A stretch of 61,916 nt of DNA from Limnobacter sp. CACIAM 66H1 (GTDB lineage: Bacteria > Pseudomonadota > Gammaproteobacteria > Burkholderiales > Burkholderiaceae_B): NCBI RefSeq assembly GCF_001601825.1, contig NZ_LUJK01000015.1, positions 1-61,916 on the forward strand, in the 5' to 3' direction. Both the position numbers and the translations under genes were made by a program. Under the pieces are notes generated by a model. It saw nothing but the letters and a program-made list of their open reading frames with translations, had not been told where the DNA came from and made no database searches. Positions 17,298-27,144 of this stretch are shown piece by piece; the first letter of the stretch is position 1; every line of letters begins with the position of its first letter.

Positions 17298-18320
17298 CTA
17301 AACTGCCTGAAAAGTCCACACACCTTCAATGGCCAAACGTTTCACCAAACCTTTGTACCACAGGTAGTGCAGGTGAGCGACGGCCTCACCCATGGCAAAG
17401 CTCATCTGGTGGCCGTCCATCTCGCGCCTGAACAACACGGCAATGGCCTGGCGGGCGGTCAAGGGCTTTTCCTTGATGGCTTCCAGCAGTTCATTGAGCC
17501 GGTGATCGTGGTGGCGCAGCAATTGGGCGCACCGGTCGTGCACGCCTTTGAAGGGAACGCCATGAGAGGGAAGCACGGTGAGGCTGTTGGGCAGTTGCGC
17601 CATGCGCTGTACGGATTGTAAAAACAACAGTAGCGGGTTGCCTTCGGGCTCAATGCCATACACGCTGACATTGGTGGAGATGGTGGGCAAGAGCATGTCC
17701 CCGCTGATCATCAAATCCAGGCTTTTGCACACCAGGCTGATGTGTTCGGGGCTGTGACCGAAACCCGCATGGCATTGCCACAGATGGCCTCCAATCTCGA
17801 TTTCATCCCCGTGCTGAATGCGTCGGTAGTTCAGTGGGGGTTCCGGCACAAGGCGCGAAAACATGCCACCTCGCGCTTCCAGGGTTTCATCGGCTTTTTT
17901 CTCGTTCACCAGGCCGTGGCTGCCCATGAAGGCGGCCAGCGTGTTGGCATCAAAGCCCGGCAGGTTAGCGCACAAGCCGCGGGCCATGAAGTACTCGCCC
18001 GTGGACATGTGTACCTGCACGCCGTGGCGGCGGGCCAGTGGGCCGGCCATGCCGATGTGATCGGGGTGGGCATGGGTCACGATAATGCGGCCCAAGGGTT
18101 TGCGCACAAACAGGGTTTGTTCGATTTCTTCCCACATGGCAGCCACATCGGGCAGGCCCGCGCCGCAGTCCACCAGGGTGTACTGGTTTTCTTCTTCGAT
18201 CAGCCAGACATTGATGTGGTCGAGCGCAAAAGGCAGTGGCAAACGCAGCCACAAAACGCCAGGGGCGACCGGGGTGGGCTGGCCCAGAACGGGCGGTTCA
18301 AACAAACGTTCAATTCCCAT
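17298..18320 (-). CDS. Metallo-beta-lactamase-fold hydrolase
   Basis: 340 residues. The zinc-binding THAHPDHIG motif is at residues 82-90, with further ligands in GHSPEH and in the SGDML strand; a late HGVPF supplies another histidine. The C-terminal 80 residues form a winged-helix-like tail (LTARQAIAVLF and HLHYLWYKGLVKRLA), as in LACTB2/RNase Z-like glyoxalase-II relatives. It probably hydrolyses a thioester, ester or nucleic-acid phosphodiester; the substrate cannot be given. It is the first gene of a leftward run with the COG0523 GTPase and dksA, and is divergent from liuA. Confidence 0.8.
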   Translation of the reverse strand: MGIERLFEPPVLGQPTPVAPGVLWLRLPLPFALDHINVWLIEEENQYTLVDCGAGLPDVAAMWEEIEQTLFVRKPLGRIIVTHAHPDHIGMAGPLARRHGVQVHMSTGEYFMARGLCANLPGFDANTLAAFMGSHGLVNEKKADETLEARGGMFSRLVPEPPLNYRRIQHGDEIEIGGHLWQCHAGFGHSPEHISLVCKSLDLMISGDMLLPTISTNVSVYGIEPEGNPLLLFLQSVQRMAQLPNSLTVLPSHGVPFKGVHDRCAQLLRHHDHRLNELLEAIKEKPLTARQAIAVLFRREMDGHQMSFAMGEAVAHLHYLWYKGLVKRLAIEGVWTFQAV

Positions 18321-18415
18321 GTGTTTTCTGGTGACTTTTCAGTCATTTGTGTGGGTGAAGGGGCTGATTGTAGGGCATCATTTCGAAAAAGCATAACTTC
18401 TGCGGAGACTTTGAC

Positions 18416-19597
18416 ATGTTGAATTTGCCAGGACTTCAGTTTGATCTTGGAGAAGACATCGACGCCTTGCGCGATGCCGTACAAACTTTTGCCCAAGCGG
18501 AAATCGCCCCTTTGGCCGCTGAAATGGACAAAACCGACCAATTCCCCATGCACTTGTGGCGAAAAATGGGTGAAATGGGCCTGTTGGGGCTGACGGTTGA
18601 GGAAGAGCTAGGCGGCAGTGGCATGGGCTATTTGGCCCACATTGTGGCGATGGAAGAGATTTCACGGGCCAGCGCCTCGGTGGCATTGAGCTACGGTGCG
18701 CATTCCAACCTGTGTGTGAACCAGATTCGCCGCAACGGCAATGACTGGCAACGCCAAACCTTTTTGCCCAAGCTCATTTCGGGCGAGCACATTGGTGCCT
18801 TGGCCATGAGCGAACCTGGTGCGGGCTCAGACGTGGTTAGCATGCAATTGCGGGCCGACAAGAAAGGCGACAAGTATGTGCTCAACGGCAGCAAGATGTG
18901 GATTACCAATGGCCCCGATGCGGATGTGCTGGTGGTGTATGCCAAAACTGATCTGGCTGCTGGCCCCCATGGCATTACTGCTTTTTTGATTGAGAAGGGA
19001 TTCAAGGGTTTTTCCATAGCGCAGAAGCTGGACAAACTGGGTATGCGGGGCAGCCACACCGGCGAGTTGGTGTTCGAGGATTGTGAAGTGCCGGAAACCC
19101 ATGTGCTGGGCAAGGTGGGCCGCGGTGTGAATGTGCTCATGAGTGGTCTGGACTTTGAGCGCGCGGTGCTCAGCGGTGGGCCCCTGGGCATCATGGCGGC
19201 GGCCATGGATGTGGTGGTGCCTTATGTGCACGACCGCAAACAGTTCGGTCAAAGCATTGGCGAATTTCAGCTGATTCAGGGCAAGCTGGCGGACATGTAT
19301 TCAGTCATGATGGCCACCCGTGCCTATGTGTATCAAGTGGGCAAGGCTTGTGACAAGGCCACGCCAGACACTGTTCGCAAGTTGCGCAAGGACTGCGCCG
19401 GTGCCATTTTGTTCTCGGCCGAGAAAGCCACCTGGATGGCGGGCGAGTCCATTCAGATTTTGGGTGGCAACGGCTACATCAACGAGTACCCCTGTGGCCG
19501 TTTGTGGCGCGATGCCAAGCTGTATGAGATTGGCGCAGGCACCAGCGAAATTCGCCGCATGTTGATTGGCCGCGAGCTGTTCGCGGAAACGATGTAA
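18416..19597 (+). CDS. liuA: Isovaleryl-CoA dehydrogenase
   Basis: 393 residues, the length of an acyl-CoA dehydrogenase. Features include [13 protein letters not shown], the FAD-binding [16 protein letters not shown] and [31 protein letters not shown] near the position of the isovaleryl-CoA catalytic glutamate, and the C-terminal [20 protein letters not shown]. These fit isovaleryl-CoA dehydrogenase, which turns isovaleryl-CoA into 3-methylcrotonyl-CoA in leucine breakdown, passing electrons to ETF. The rest of the pathway (liuB-E) is 8 kb downstream on the same strand, so the pathway is split. It converges with the next gene, with only 4 bp between stops. Confidence 0.92.
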   Translation: MLNLPGLQFDLGEDIDALRDAVQTFAQAEIAPLAAEMDKTDQFPMHLWRKMGEMGLLGLTVEEELGGSGMGYLAHIVAMEEISRASASVALSYGAHSNLCVNQIRRNGNDWQRQTFLPKLISGEHIGALAMSEPGAGSDVVSMQLRADKKGDKYVLNGSKMWITNGPDADVLVVYAKTDLAAGPHGITAFLIEKGFKGFSIAQKLDKLGMRGSHTGELVFEDCEVPETHVLGKVGRGVNVLMSGLDFERAVLSGGPLGIMAAAMDVVVPYVHDRKQFGQSIGEFQLIQGKLADMYSVMMATRAYVYQVGKACDKATPDTVRKLRKDCAGAILFSAEKATWMAGESIQILGGNGYINEYPCGRLWRDAKLYEIGAGTSEIRRMLIGRELFAETM

Positions 19598-19601
19598 ACG
19601 C

Positions 19602-20822
19602 TTATTGCGGCAGGGCAGGCCCGGTGGATTTGAACACCCGCTTGTCCTGCCCAATCACCACTTCACTTTCCCACAAGTAGCTCAGCCTGGGGTGCGCAGT
19701 TTGCAGCACTTTCAGCGCCTCAGTGTTGCCCAGCAGGTGGAAATTCATCCAGGCCAGTGAGTACTGGGCAGCAATTTCCCGTCCCCAGGTTGAGGTGGGC
19801 AGCAGCGGGTAGTTGGTGTGCTGTGCATGGCTGGCGGCATCGGCCACGATAAAGGCGCGGTCACTGGTCAGTTGGTCATACACCGGGCGCACCACGGCCG
19901 GGTTTACCGCCACAATCGGTGCAATCGGGCCATCGTGGTCACCGGTTTGTATCATCACAGGGATCGGGTTTTTGTCGAACACCGATTGAATTTCGCTGAT
20001 GGGTGCGGCAGCCACAGCGGCTTTCAATCGTGGCTCCACTGCTTGCAAACCCATGGTGGCAATGGCGCCCATGCTGTGGCCGATCACGCCAATGCGGGCC
20101 GGGTCAATAAACTCGCGCACAGGGCTGTTGTTGAGCAGGTAGGTGAGCGCGTCTTGCGCTTCTTCAATGTTATTGCCGGGGTCGCCTTGCACTTCATCAT
20201 CTGATCGACCCTGGCCGGAAAAGTCAAACGCAAACACCAGATAACCTGCATCGGCAAACAACTGGTGCCACCAGCGGTACATGGCTGTGTTGGTGTTCAG
20301 GCCTTCAAGCGCAAGTATCAATGGGTATTTTTGGGCGGTGGCCGCAGTTTGTCCGCGTTTGGGCAGCACAATTTCGCCATGCAGGCGGGTGCCGTAGCGG
20401 TTTTGAAATTCAACGGGAACCAGTGCAACCGACTTGTTGTTCTCGGGGTGCCCGTACCAATGAAATACTTGATCAATGCGGGAACCGTCGCTCAATTGCG
20501 CCGCCATGGCGCGAATTTGAAATTCCAGCAAAGCGGGGTCGGTGATGTCGCTCAGCGTGTAGCCCAAGGCGATGGGGTCAACCACACCGGCCAGTTGTTG
20601 GCGCGGCAACATGTCGCTGACCATGCCCAGTTGAAACAGCACATCATCGGAAGACAACGGGCTTTCTGGGGGATTTTCACCTTGAACTGAAGCAGGCCAG
20701 CCAAAGGCCTCTGAGGATTGAATGGCATTGCGCGGTGCGGAGCCGGATTTGTTTTCTCCGTTGCAGGCCCAGGCCAGCAAGGGTAAGCACAACAGGTAGA
20801 GCAACTTGAAACGACTTGGCAT
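19602..20822 (-). CDS. Alpha/beta-hydrolase lipoprotein
   Basis: 406 residues from the ATG at 20822. A lipoprotein signal MPSRFKLLYLLCLPLLAWAC places the lipid cysteine at residue 20. The hydrolase domain has a nucleophile elbow GHSMGAIA and an FDFSGQGRSDD loop, similar to dienelactone-hydrolase or PET-hydrolase-like chlorophyllase families. A late SHAQHTNYPL supplies a candidate catalytic histidine. It is likely to be anchored in the periplasm or outer membrane and to act on an ester. The substrate is unknown. Confidence 0.75.
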   Translation of the reverse strand: MPSRFKLLYLLCLPLLAWACNGENKSGSAPRNAIQSSEAFGWPASVQGENPPESPLSSDDVLFQLGMVSDMLPRQQLAGVVDPIALGYTLSDITDPALLEFQIRAMAAQLSDGSRIDQVFHWYGHPENNKSVALVPVEFQNRYGTRLHGEIVLPKRGQTAATAQKYPLILALEGLNTNTAMYRWWHQLFADAGYLVFAFDFSGQGRSDDEVQGDPGNNIEEAQDALTYLLNNSPVREFIDPARIGVIGHSMGAIATMGLQAVEPRLKAAVAAAPISEIQSVFDKNPIPVMIQTGDHDGPIAPIVAVNPAVVRPVYDQLTSDRAFIVADAASHAQHTNYPLLPTSTWGREIAAQYSLAWMNFHLLGNTEALKVLQTAHPRLSYLWESEVVIGQDKRVFKSTGPALPQ

Positions 20823-20943
20823 GACAACTTCCTGATTCAATCCGTCCATGATACTAAGTTCGCGCAGGTTTTGGATTTTCTTGGGCAAACGGGAATGGGA
20901 TCTCGTAGAATCGGTGGTTCATCATATGGAGTGAAGCCAGCTT

Positions 20944-22774
20944 ATGAGTAGCGTGCCTTTGGACCTGAAAACCCTGGAAGAGGATTTTGGTGAACTCAGC
21001 GAAACCAGCCACCTGAGTGAGGAGGAAGAGCGCGAGTTGTCCAAAAAAAGTGGCCAGCGACATTCTGGCGGGCTTCGACAAACACTACCGCTTGTTTCGT
21101 TATTGCGCCCAGCAAACCAAAAAGCTGTTTGAGGAAGGCGATTGGCATTTGATCCAGCAACTGGCCCGCGACCGTATTGATTTTTACGATGAACGTGTGA
21201 AAGAGGCGGTGGATTTACTGCGGCGCAATTATGGTTCGCTACTGATGAGCGAATCGGTGTGGGCCAAGATCAAGACCCGTTTTGTGACTTACCTCGTTGA
21301 CCACAAACAGCCTGAGTTGGCGGAGACCTTTTTCAATTCCGCCGTGACCAAGATTTTGCATCGCGATTACTACCACAACCGGTTTCTGTTTGTGCGCCCC
21401 GCGGTCAGCACCGATTACGTGGAAAGTGATCCGCCTTCTTACCGCAGCTATTACCCGGCCAACCCAAAAAGCGGTGGCTTGCGCAAAACATTGAAGCGAT
21501 TGATTCGTGATTTCTCCCTGAACGCTGAATTTGTGGATTTGGAGCGGGATCTGCGTTACGTGGTGCATGCTGCACGGCAGGTGATGCCACGGCCCATCAA
21601 GGTCGATCCGGATTGCCAAATTCAAGTGCTGTCCAGTTTGTTCTTCCGCAACAAGGGCGCATACATCATTGGCAAGTTCATCAATGCCAACATGCCTCAA
21701 CCATTTGCCATTCCGATTCTTCGCGATTCTTCCGGCAAGTTGTACATCGACACAGTGCTGTTCAATGTGCAGCAAATCGCCACATTGTTCAGTTTCACGC
21801 GCGCTTATTTTTTGGTGGACATGGAAACGCCTGGCGCCTATGTGCAGTTTCTGCGCACGCTGTTGCCGAACAAGCCCAAGGCCGAGATGTACACAATGCT
21901 GGGTTTGCACAAGCAGGGCAAAACCCTGTTTTACCGGGATTTTCTGCACCACTTGAAGCATTCGCACGATGAGTTTATCGTGGCGCCCGGTATCAAGGGT
22001 TTGGTCATGGCGGTGTTCACGCTGCCGTCTTATCCCTACGTGTTCAAGCTGATCAAGGACAAAATTGCACCCAGCAAGGAAATTGACCGCGCTGGCGTGA
22101 TGCGTAAGTACCAGTTGGTGAAAGAGCACGATCGCGTGGGTCGCATGGCTGACACATGGGAATACAGCCATGTGGGTTTGCCACTGAACCGCTTTTCAGA
22201 AGAATTGATCGAGCATTTGAAGGACACTTGTGAAAGCTCGCTCAGCTTTGAAGAGGACACCGTGGTGATCAAGCATGTGTACATTGAGCGCCGCATGACT
22301 CCTCTGAACATTTACTTGCAGCAGGGCACCGACGCGGAAGTGGAACACGGCATCACAGAGTATGGCAATGCGATCAAGCAACTGGCCGCCGCGAATATTT
22401 TTCCGGGCGATATGCTGTTCAAGAACTTTGGTGTGACCCGCTTGGGTCGAGTGGTGTTTTACGATTACGACGAAATTGAGTACATGACCGACTCCAATTT
22501 CCGCCGAATTCCGGATGCCCCCAACCCCGAGGCAGAAATGTCCTCGGAACCTTGGTACACAGTGGGGCCGAAAGACGTATTCCCCGAAGAGTTCGGGCAC
22601 TTTTTGCTGGGTGACCGCCGGGTGCGCAAAGCGTTTTTGAGCAAGCACCGTGATTTGCTGGAATATGAGTTTTGGCAAGAGCGCAAAGACCGAATTACCC
22701 AAGGGCACATTGAGGATATTTTCCCGTATTCCGAGGCGGTGCGGTTTACCAACCGGTTTATCAAGAAGCCGTGA
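20944..22774 (+). CDS. aceK: AceK, isocitrate dehydrogenase kinase/phosphatase, with a frame change at an A7 tract
   Basis: AceK phosphorylates and dephosphorylates isocitrate dehydrogenase to steer carbon into the glyoxylate bypass. The core is intact: ASDILAGFDKHYRLF near the start, the ATP-binding APGIKGLVMAVFTLPSYPYV region, and FGVTRLGRVVFYDYDEIEYM in the kinase domain. The N-terminus is split. The ATG at 20944 opens MSSVPLDLKTLEEDFGEL and runs to SKK, then leaves frame at A7 (21043-21049). The rest is in the next frame, open from a GTG at 21017. With six As the two parts join into about 609 residues. A start at the GTG alone would give 585 residues, close to the E. coli length, so both readings are possible. 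Confidence 0.9.
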
Positions 22775-22868
22775 GCTGCCTTGCGGTTTCTGGCCAACTC
22801 GGCGTGGGTACCTTGTGTCGCACAGGGCTGGTTGATTGGAAGCTGAACTTGAAGGATCGCCGTTGCCC

Positions 22869-22998
22869 GAAAACTTGGCATTTCGGCTTGTCGTCTTGAG
22901 CCTGCACTAAGCCAAGCCCTCCAAAAGTCACGGTCGGGTCTTGGCTTTCGCGCCAGGGCGCGATCGTTGGTCTCGGCGCGCCAAGCCGGCAAGTTTTC
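22869..22998 (+). repeat. Rod-hairpin unit 2a
   Basis: 130 bp, the counterpart of unit 1a with a few substitutions (AGTAACGG to AGTCACGG; TAGCCTCGACG to TGGTCTCGGCG). The ends GAAAACTTG/CAAGTTTTC are intact. Confidence 0.8.
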
Positions 22999-23129
22999 TG
23001 ACTGGTCATCGTGCGACCCGTTGCAAGTTCAGCTCCCAGCACTCCCGAGCAGCGCTTCGCCATCACCACGCAACTCGCAGCTGTGTTCAACGCCCAATTG
23101 GCGGCGGTGTTTCGATCGCCTCGCCTTCA

Positions 23130-23254
23130 AGAAAACCTGCCCGTTTGAATTCACCCGCCACGCTCGGCCATGGGCCGGCACCGAGACTCGGCCCGCCCTT
23201 TTGCCGAGCGAGGTGAGTCAGGGTGAATATCAAAAAGGGAAATACAGGTTTTCT
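23130..23254 (+). repeat. Rod-hairpin unit 2b
   Basis: 125 bp, matching unit 1b over its whole length, with ends AGAAAACCTG/CAGGTTTTCT and the same nested arms (TTCACCC/GGGTGAA, CGCTCGGC/GCCGAGCG). Confidence 0.82.
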
Positions 23255-23428
23255 GGCGAGAGATCGGAACCCAAGCCGATCGGGCGATTAGAACGCAACT
23301 GGAGATCGGAACCCAAGCCGAATGGGCGATTAGAACGCAACTGGAGATCGGAACCTGAGCCGAATGGACCATCAAGAAGCTCCGAGAGAGTGGAACCCAA
23401 GTCGATTGAGCTGTTAAACAGCGTGCAT

Positions 23429-24154
23429 TCAGGCCCCTCGCTTGGGCAGCATCAATTCACTCGCCGCAATTTTCTCGGGCTGAAACCTGTTCACCGGTAC
23501 ATCCAGTTCATAGCCAATCGCCACACCGCACAGCAGGTTGTATTGCTTCGGAATATCGAAGTGCTTGTCCAAAGGCGAGCGGAATAGCCCCAGCGCACCT
23601 TGAGCGCAGGTCCCCAAACCTTCATTGGTGGCAGCCAACATCAGGCTTTGCAGAAAAATGCCAGCATCCAGCGCACTGTAAATACCCACACCTTCATGCA
23701 CAAAAAGAAACGCAGCAGCCGGCGCCCCAAACATACGGAAGTTCTCGGCCATGGCCTGGTCGCGGGCTTTCAAGTCGTTGCGGGCCACGCCCAATACGCC
23801 ATACAAGCCTTTGCCACACTCCACCCTGCGTGCCTGCAAGTCCTTGGGGTAATTCACCACAGGTTTGACATCGCCATCGGGAATGCCTTTGCTTCGGGTC
23901 AACAGCCCTTTGATTTGCGTCAGCTTGCCACCACGTTGAAGTTTGATTGTTTCTTGAAACCTTGAGTACAGCTCGGCACGCAAACTTTCCAGCACATCGC
24001 CAGTGGCCAGTGCGATTCGGTAGGGGTGGGTGTTGGACCAGCTTGGTGACAGTGCAGCCTGTGAAAGTAGGCGTTGGAGCACCTCGTCGGGCACGGGTTT
24101 GGGGTCAAAAGCACGCACACTGTGGCGCTGTTTCAATGTGTCAAGAAATTCCAT
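23429..24154 (-). CDS. Nitroreductase-family flavoprotein
   Basis: 241 residues. The N-terminal RHSVRAFDPKPVPDEVLQ with SPSWSNTHPY is the FMN-binding entry of the nitroreductase fold. The mid-part DAGIFLQSLMLAATNEGLGTC is the family's central helix, and the C-terminal GVAIGYEL completes the FMN site. Members use NAD(P)H and FMN to reduce nitro groups, quinones or enones. The natural substrate is unknown. It lies alone between composite repeat locus 2 and the divergent monooxygenase gene. Confidence 0.87.
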   Translation of the reverse strand: MEFLDTLKQRHSVRAFDPKPVPDEVLQRLLSQAALSPSWSNTHPYRIALATGDVLESLRAELYSRFQETIKLQRGGKLTQIKGLLTRSKGIPDGDVKPVVNYPKDLQARRVECGKGLYGVLGVARNDLKARDQAMAENFRMFGAPAAAFLFVHEGVGIYSALDAGIFLQSLMLAATNEGLGTCAQGALGLFRSPLDKHFDIPKQYNLLCGVAIGYELDVPVNRFQPEKIAASELMLPKRGA

Positions 24155-24286
24155 TTTTCCTTGCTCTGTGTAATAGTTAGCCCAGTTTAGAGTATTTCTT
24201 ACTAGTCAACAGACCCAGCTCGCCACTATTCTCTCAACTGACAATACAAAAAGTCACATAAACGGTCAACCCACGGGGACAAAACA

Positions 24287-25798
24287 ATGAACAATCCACA
24301 TGTAGACGTACTGATTATTGGCGCCGGTCTGTCTGGCATTGGTGCAGCATGCCACATCAAGCAGAACTGCAAAGGCAAAAGCATCAAAATTCTGGAACGT
24401 CGCAAAGCGATTGGGGGCACCTGGGACTTGTTCCGCTACCCTGGTATCCGGTCTGATTCCGACATGTTTACGCTGGGCTACAGCTTTAAGCCCTGGAAGG
24501 GCGAGAAGGTTTTGGCCAATGGACAGGAAATTCGCGAGTATGTGACGGAAGCCGCCAAAGAGCACGATGTGATCAAGGATATTCAGTTCGGCTTGAAGGT
24601 GACCGCTGCCAATTGGGATTCCGAAGCAAACCAGTGGACTGTTGAAGGCGTCATTGAGGAAACCGGGGAGAAGCAGGTGTTCACCAGCAACTTCCTGTTG
24701 GGTTGTACTGGCTATTACAACTATGACAAAGGCTACAGCCCTGAATTTCCCGGCATTAAAAAGTTCAAAGGCACTGTGGTTCATCCGCAGCAGTGGCCTG
24801 AAAACCTGGATTATTCAGGCAAGCGTGTGGTGGTCATTGGCAGTGGCGCCACTGCCATTACTCTGGTGCCTGCCATGGCCGATACGGCTGGCCACGTCAC
24901 CATGTTGCAGCGTTCGCCCACCTACATTGCTTCCATTCCATCGGTGGATCCGGTTTCTGTGGTGTTGAAGAAGTTCATGCCCGACACCTGGGTATACAAC
25001 ATCGGCCGTGCCCGCAATATTGGCCTGCAACGCCTGATCTTCAAGTTGAGCAAAGAGCGTCCGAAAGCGATCAAGCGTTTGCTGCTGGGTGCTACCCGTG
25101 CGCGCATGGGCAAGAACTTTGACATGAAGCATTTCACGCCCAGCTACAACCCTTGGGATCAGCGTTTGTGTGTGGTGCCGGACGGTGACTTGTTCAAAGT
25201 GCTGAAAAAAGGCAAGGCTGACATCGTGACCGATCACATTGATACGTTTGTGGAAAACGGCATCAAGCTGAAAAGCGGTCAGGTACTTGAGGCGGACATT
25301 GTGATCACAGCCACCGGGCTGGACCTCCAAATTCTGGGCGGTTTGACTGCGCATGTGGATGGCAAGCCTGTCAACGTGGGCGAGGTGATGAGCTACAAAG
25401 GCGTGATGATGAGTAGCATCCCCAACTTCGCCATGGTGTTTGGTTACACCAATGCTTCCTGGACTTTGAAAGCCGACTTGGCTGCCGAGTTTGTTTGCCG
25501 AGTGCTGAATCACATGGACAAACATGGTTACACCCGTGTGGTGCCCAACGCCGAGGGGGTCGAGGCGGACGATACTCCCATGTTTGATCTGGAAGCGGGC
25601 TACATGAAACGTGCCGCAGACCGTTTGCCCAAGCAGGGTCCGGCTGCACCTTGGACCGTGGTCAACAATTACCTGGCTGATCGCCCCGTGCTGAAAAAAG
25701 GTGAGATTGAAGATGGCGTGTTGGAGTTTGCGAAAGCGGGCTCCGCAACTGGCAAAAAGCCTTCGGGTCGCAAGTCACAAGCCAAGCAGGCGGCTTGA
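24287..25798 (+). CDS. Flavin monooxygenase of the Baeyer-Villiger type
   Basis: 503 residues. Two Rossmann motifs are present: GAGLSG for FAD at residues 12-17 and GSGATA for NADP in the middle. Between them is FKGTVVHPQQWP at 160-171, which fits the type I Baeyer-Villiger fingerprint FxGxxxHxxxWP. The ERRKAIGGTWDLFRYPGIRSD segment is also typical. Such enzymes insert oxygen next to a ketone, or oxidise S or N, using NADPH and O2. The C-terminus ends in a basic KKPSGRKSQAKQAA tail. It stands alone, followed by a strong terminator. Confidence 0.88.
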   Translation: MNNPHVDVLIIGAGLSGIGAACHIKQNCKGKSIKILERRKAIGGTWDLFRYPGIRSDSDMFTLGYSFKPWKGEKVLANGQEIREYVTEAAKEHDVIKDIQFGLKVTAANWDSEANQWTVEGVIEETGEKQVFTSNFLLGCTGYYNYDKGYSPEFPGIKKFKGTVVHPQQWPENLDYSGKRVVVIGSGATAITLVPAMADTAGHVTMLQRSPTYIASIPSVDPVSVVLKKFMPDTWVYNIGRARNIGLQRLIFKLSKERPKAIKRLLLGATRARMGKNFDMKHFTPSYNPWDQRLCVVPDGDLFKVLKKGKADIVTDHIDTFVENGIKLKSGQVLEADIVITATGLDLQILGGLTAHVDGKPVNVGEVMSYKGVMMSSIPNFAMVFGYTNASWTLKADLAAEFVCRVLNHMDKHGYTRVVPNAEGVEADDTPMFDLEAGYMKRAADRLPKQGPAAPWTVVNNYLADRPVLKKGEIEDGVLEFAKAGSATGKKPSGRKSQAKQAA

Positions 25799-25818
25799 TT
25801 GTTCACCTGATTGATCAA

Positions 25819-25848
25819 AGGGCTGCAGCGATGCAGCCCTTGTTCTTT
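25819..25848 (+). terminator. Intrinsic terminator after the monooxygenase gene
   Basis: AGGGCTGCA at 25819-25827 and TGCAGCCCT at 25832-25840 form a perfect 9-bp stem closed by a GCGA (GNRA) tetraloop, followed by TGTTCTTT. It lies 20 bp past the stop and may also serve the convergent small gene. Confidence 0.85.
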
Positions 25849-25851
25849 GGA

Positions 25852-26235
25852 TCAATTGAACCCACTGCCATCTCCCAGACGATTCAATCCTCGGCTGGCC
25901 CGCTGCGCGCGAGTCGTGCGAAATTGCGCCACCTGTTCCTTGTCCACCTCGAATTCACCGCCCAAGGGAGTTTCCAGGGTGCCTGTGTCAAAGCTGTCCA
26001 GGCCACGGTTCAAGCCCAGCAGATCGTCTCGGCCGATGGCCAGCAATGCTTTGGCCAATGGGAAATTGCCTTGGGCTCGAATGTCGTCGCGGAGTGTGTT
26101 CACCGCGAGGATTTCCTCGCCGTTGACAAAGTAGTCAATCGGGCGGGGCACTTCGGGAAAGCGTTCCGCCAGGGCGGGTTGGGTAAGCGAGGTGCCTGCG
26201 CCTAAGGCAATCAATAGACAAGTGTGTTTGAACAT
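25852..26235 (-). CDS. Small hypothetical periplasmic protein
   Basis: 127 residues from the ATG at 26235, preceded by a GGGGG-rich ribosome site. The first 23 residues (MFKHTCLLIALGAG, then TQPALA) look like a Sec signal peptide with cleavage after ALA. The mature 100 residues are charged and have no cysteines. A segment, RPIDYFVNGEEILAVNTLRDD, may be a small folded motif. I do not recognise a family. The longer frame starting at 26382 adds sequence unlike a protein N-terminus and is not used. Confidence 0.5.
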   Translation of the reverse strand: MFKHTCLLIALGAGTSLTQPALAERFPEVPRPIDYFVNGEEILAVNTLRDDIRAQGNFPLAKALLAIGRDDLLGLNRGLDSFDTGTLETPLGGEFEVDKEQVAQFRTTRAQRASRGLNRLGDGSGFN

Positions 26236-26372
26236 GAAGACCCCCGTGATGAATATGTTTTCATCATCTAGAGTGATACTTAGGTAATGACGTTGTCTAT
26301 CGGGCTTACCCTTCGCTCGAATTAGGTAGGTTTCATCACAGCTGCATTCAAATTCGCCTAAGATGGGGGGCC

Positions 26373-27062
26373 TTGAATTCAATTCCCCGTGCTGTGAACC
26401 AAGCTGACAAGTCTGACGAGTCCCTGAACGAACTACCCTATGCTTGGCGCCGTGTGGTTTTGTTCGCGGACAACATGGCGCAGGCCACTGTGGCCGATGC
26501 CATCGGCCGCAGTCCCAAGCAACAGCTCACATGGATCGGTCTGGCCGCTTTGCCTTTGCTCTTGCCCTTCGGAATTCCGGGCATTGCGACCAGCCTGGGT
26601 TATCTCACTTTCCTCTTGGGTGTGGGTTATGCCCTCGGGTTTGGGGTACCCATTCCACAAAAGATCGGCGAAAAAAGGCTGCCACCCAAAGCGGCCCATG
26701 TGCTTAAACGGTTTTTGGGCGTGTTCATCCGCAGGGTGGCCCCCCACAGCAAGCCGCGCCTGTTCCTCATGAGCCACCCGCGAATGCGTCCCGTCAATGG
26801 CTTGGTGCTGGCCTTCGCCGGGCTCACCATGGCAGCGCCAGTGCCTTTTGCGTCATTCGACAACGTGTTACCCGCTGCAGCCATGGTGTGCATCACTTTT
26901 GGCCTTAGGGTTCGGGACGGCAGGCTGGTACTGGCGGGCTACGTGTTCACGGCATTGGCTGCCTTGCTGGTTGCATTGTTGTGGTGGGGTGGTTATGCCG
27001 TGTTCATGTGGGTTTCAAAGCAACCCTGGGCAAGCCAATGGCTGGGTTGGCTTTTTTCCTGA
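26373..27062 (+). CDS. ExoD-family membrane protein
   Basis: About 229 residues; the start is unsure (a TTG at 26373 is used, and an internal ATG follows at codon 35). The LPLLLPFGIPGIATSLGYLTFLLGVGYALG segment and the paired hydrophobic regions near the C-terminus match the ExoD exopolysaccharide-synthesis family, integral inner-membrane proteins first linked to succinoglycan production and alkaline tolerance. About four membrane segments can be seen. No exopolysaccharide genes are nearby, so its role here is open. It is divergent from the small periplasmic gene. Confidence 0.72.
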   Translation: MNSIPRAVNQADKSDESLNELPYAWRRVVLFADNMAQATVADAIGRSPKQQLTWIGLAALPLLLPFGIPGIATSLGYLTFLLGVGYALGFGVPIPQKIGEKRLPPKAAHVLKRFLGVFIRRVAPHSKPRLFLMSHPRMRPVNGLVLAFAGLTMAAPVPFASFDNVLPAAAMVCITFGLRVRDGRLVLAGYVFTALAALLVALLWWGGYAVFMWVSKQPWASQWLGWLFS

Positions 27063-27144
27063 CAAGGCGCAAGCCACACCGCGAAGTATCCCCTAAGTTC
27101 GTTAGAATCACAGGAATAACCTTAATCTGGAGCCCAACAGCACC

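Larger units (their letters stand above)
22789..23420 (+). repeat. Composite intergenic repeat, locus 2
   Basis: The longest copy, between the convergent ends of aceK and the nitroreductase gene. The leader starts TCTGGCCAACTCGGCGTGG. Units lie at 22869-22998 and 23130-23254; between them is a 57-bp insertion relative to locus 1. The tail holds three 42-bp direct repeats starting at 23260, 23302 and 23344 (GAGATCGGAACCCAAGCCGA core) plus a degenerate fourth near 23388. No gene is supported in this 650-bp gap. Confidence 0.85.

Noticed and set aside
23260-23420. CRISPR array
   Set aside because: The 42-bp modules have no separate spacers; the whole period is repeated, and no cas genes are present.
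22967-23587. Rightward 206-codon frame through locus 2 with repeated SEPKPNGRL
   Set aside because: The protein repeats come from the 42-bp DNA modules; the frame ends inside the nitroreductase gene on the other strand and has no plausible start signal.
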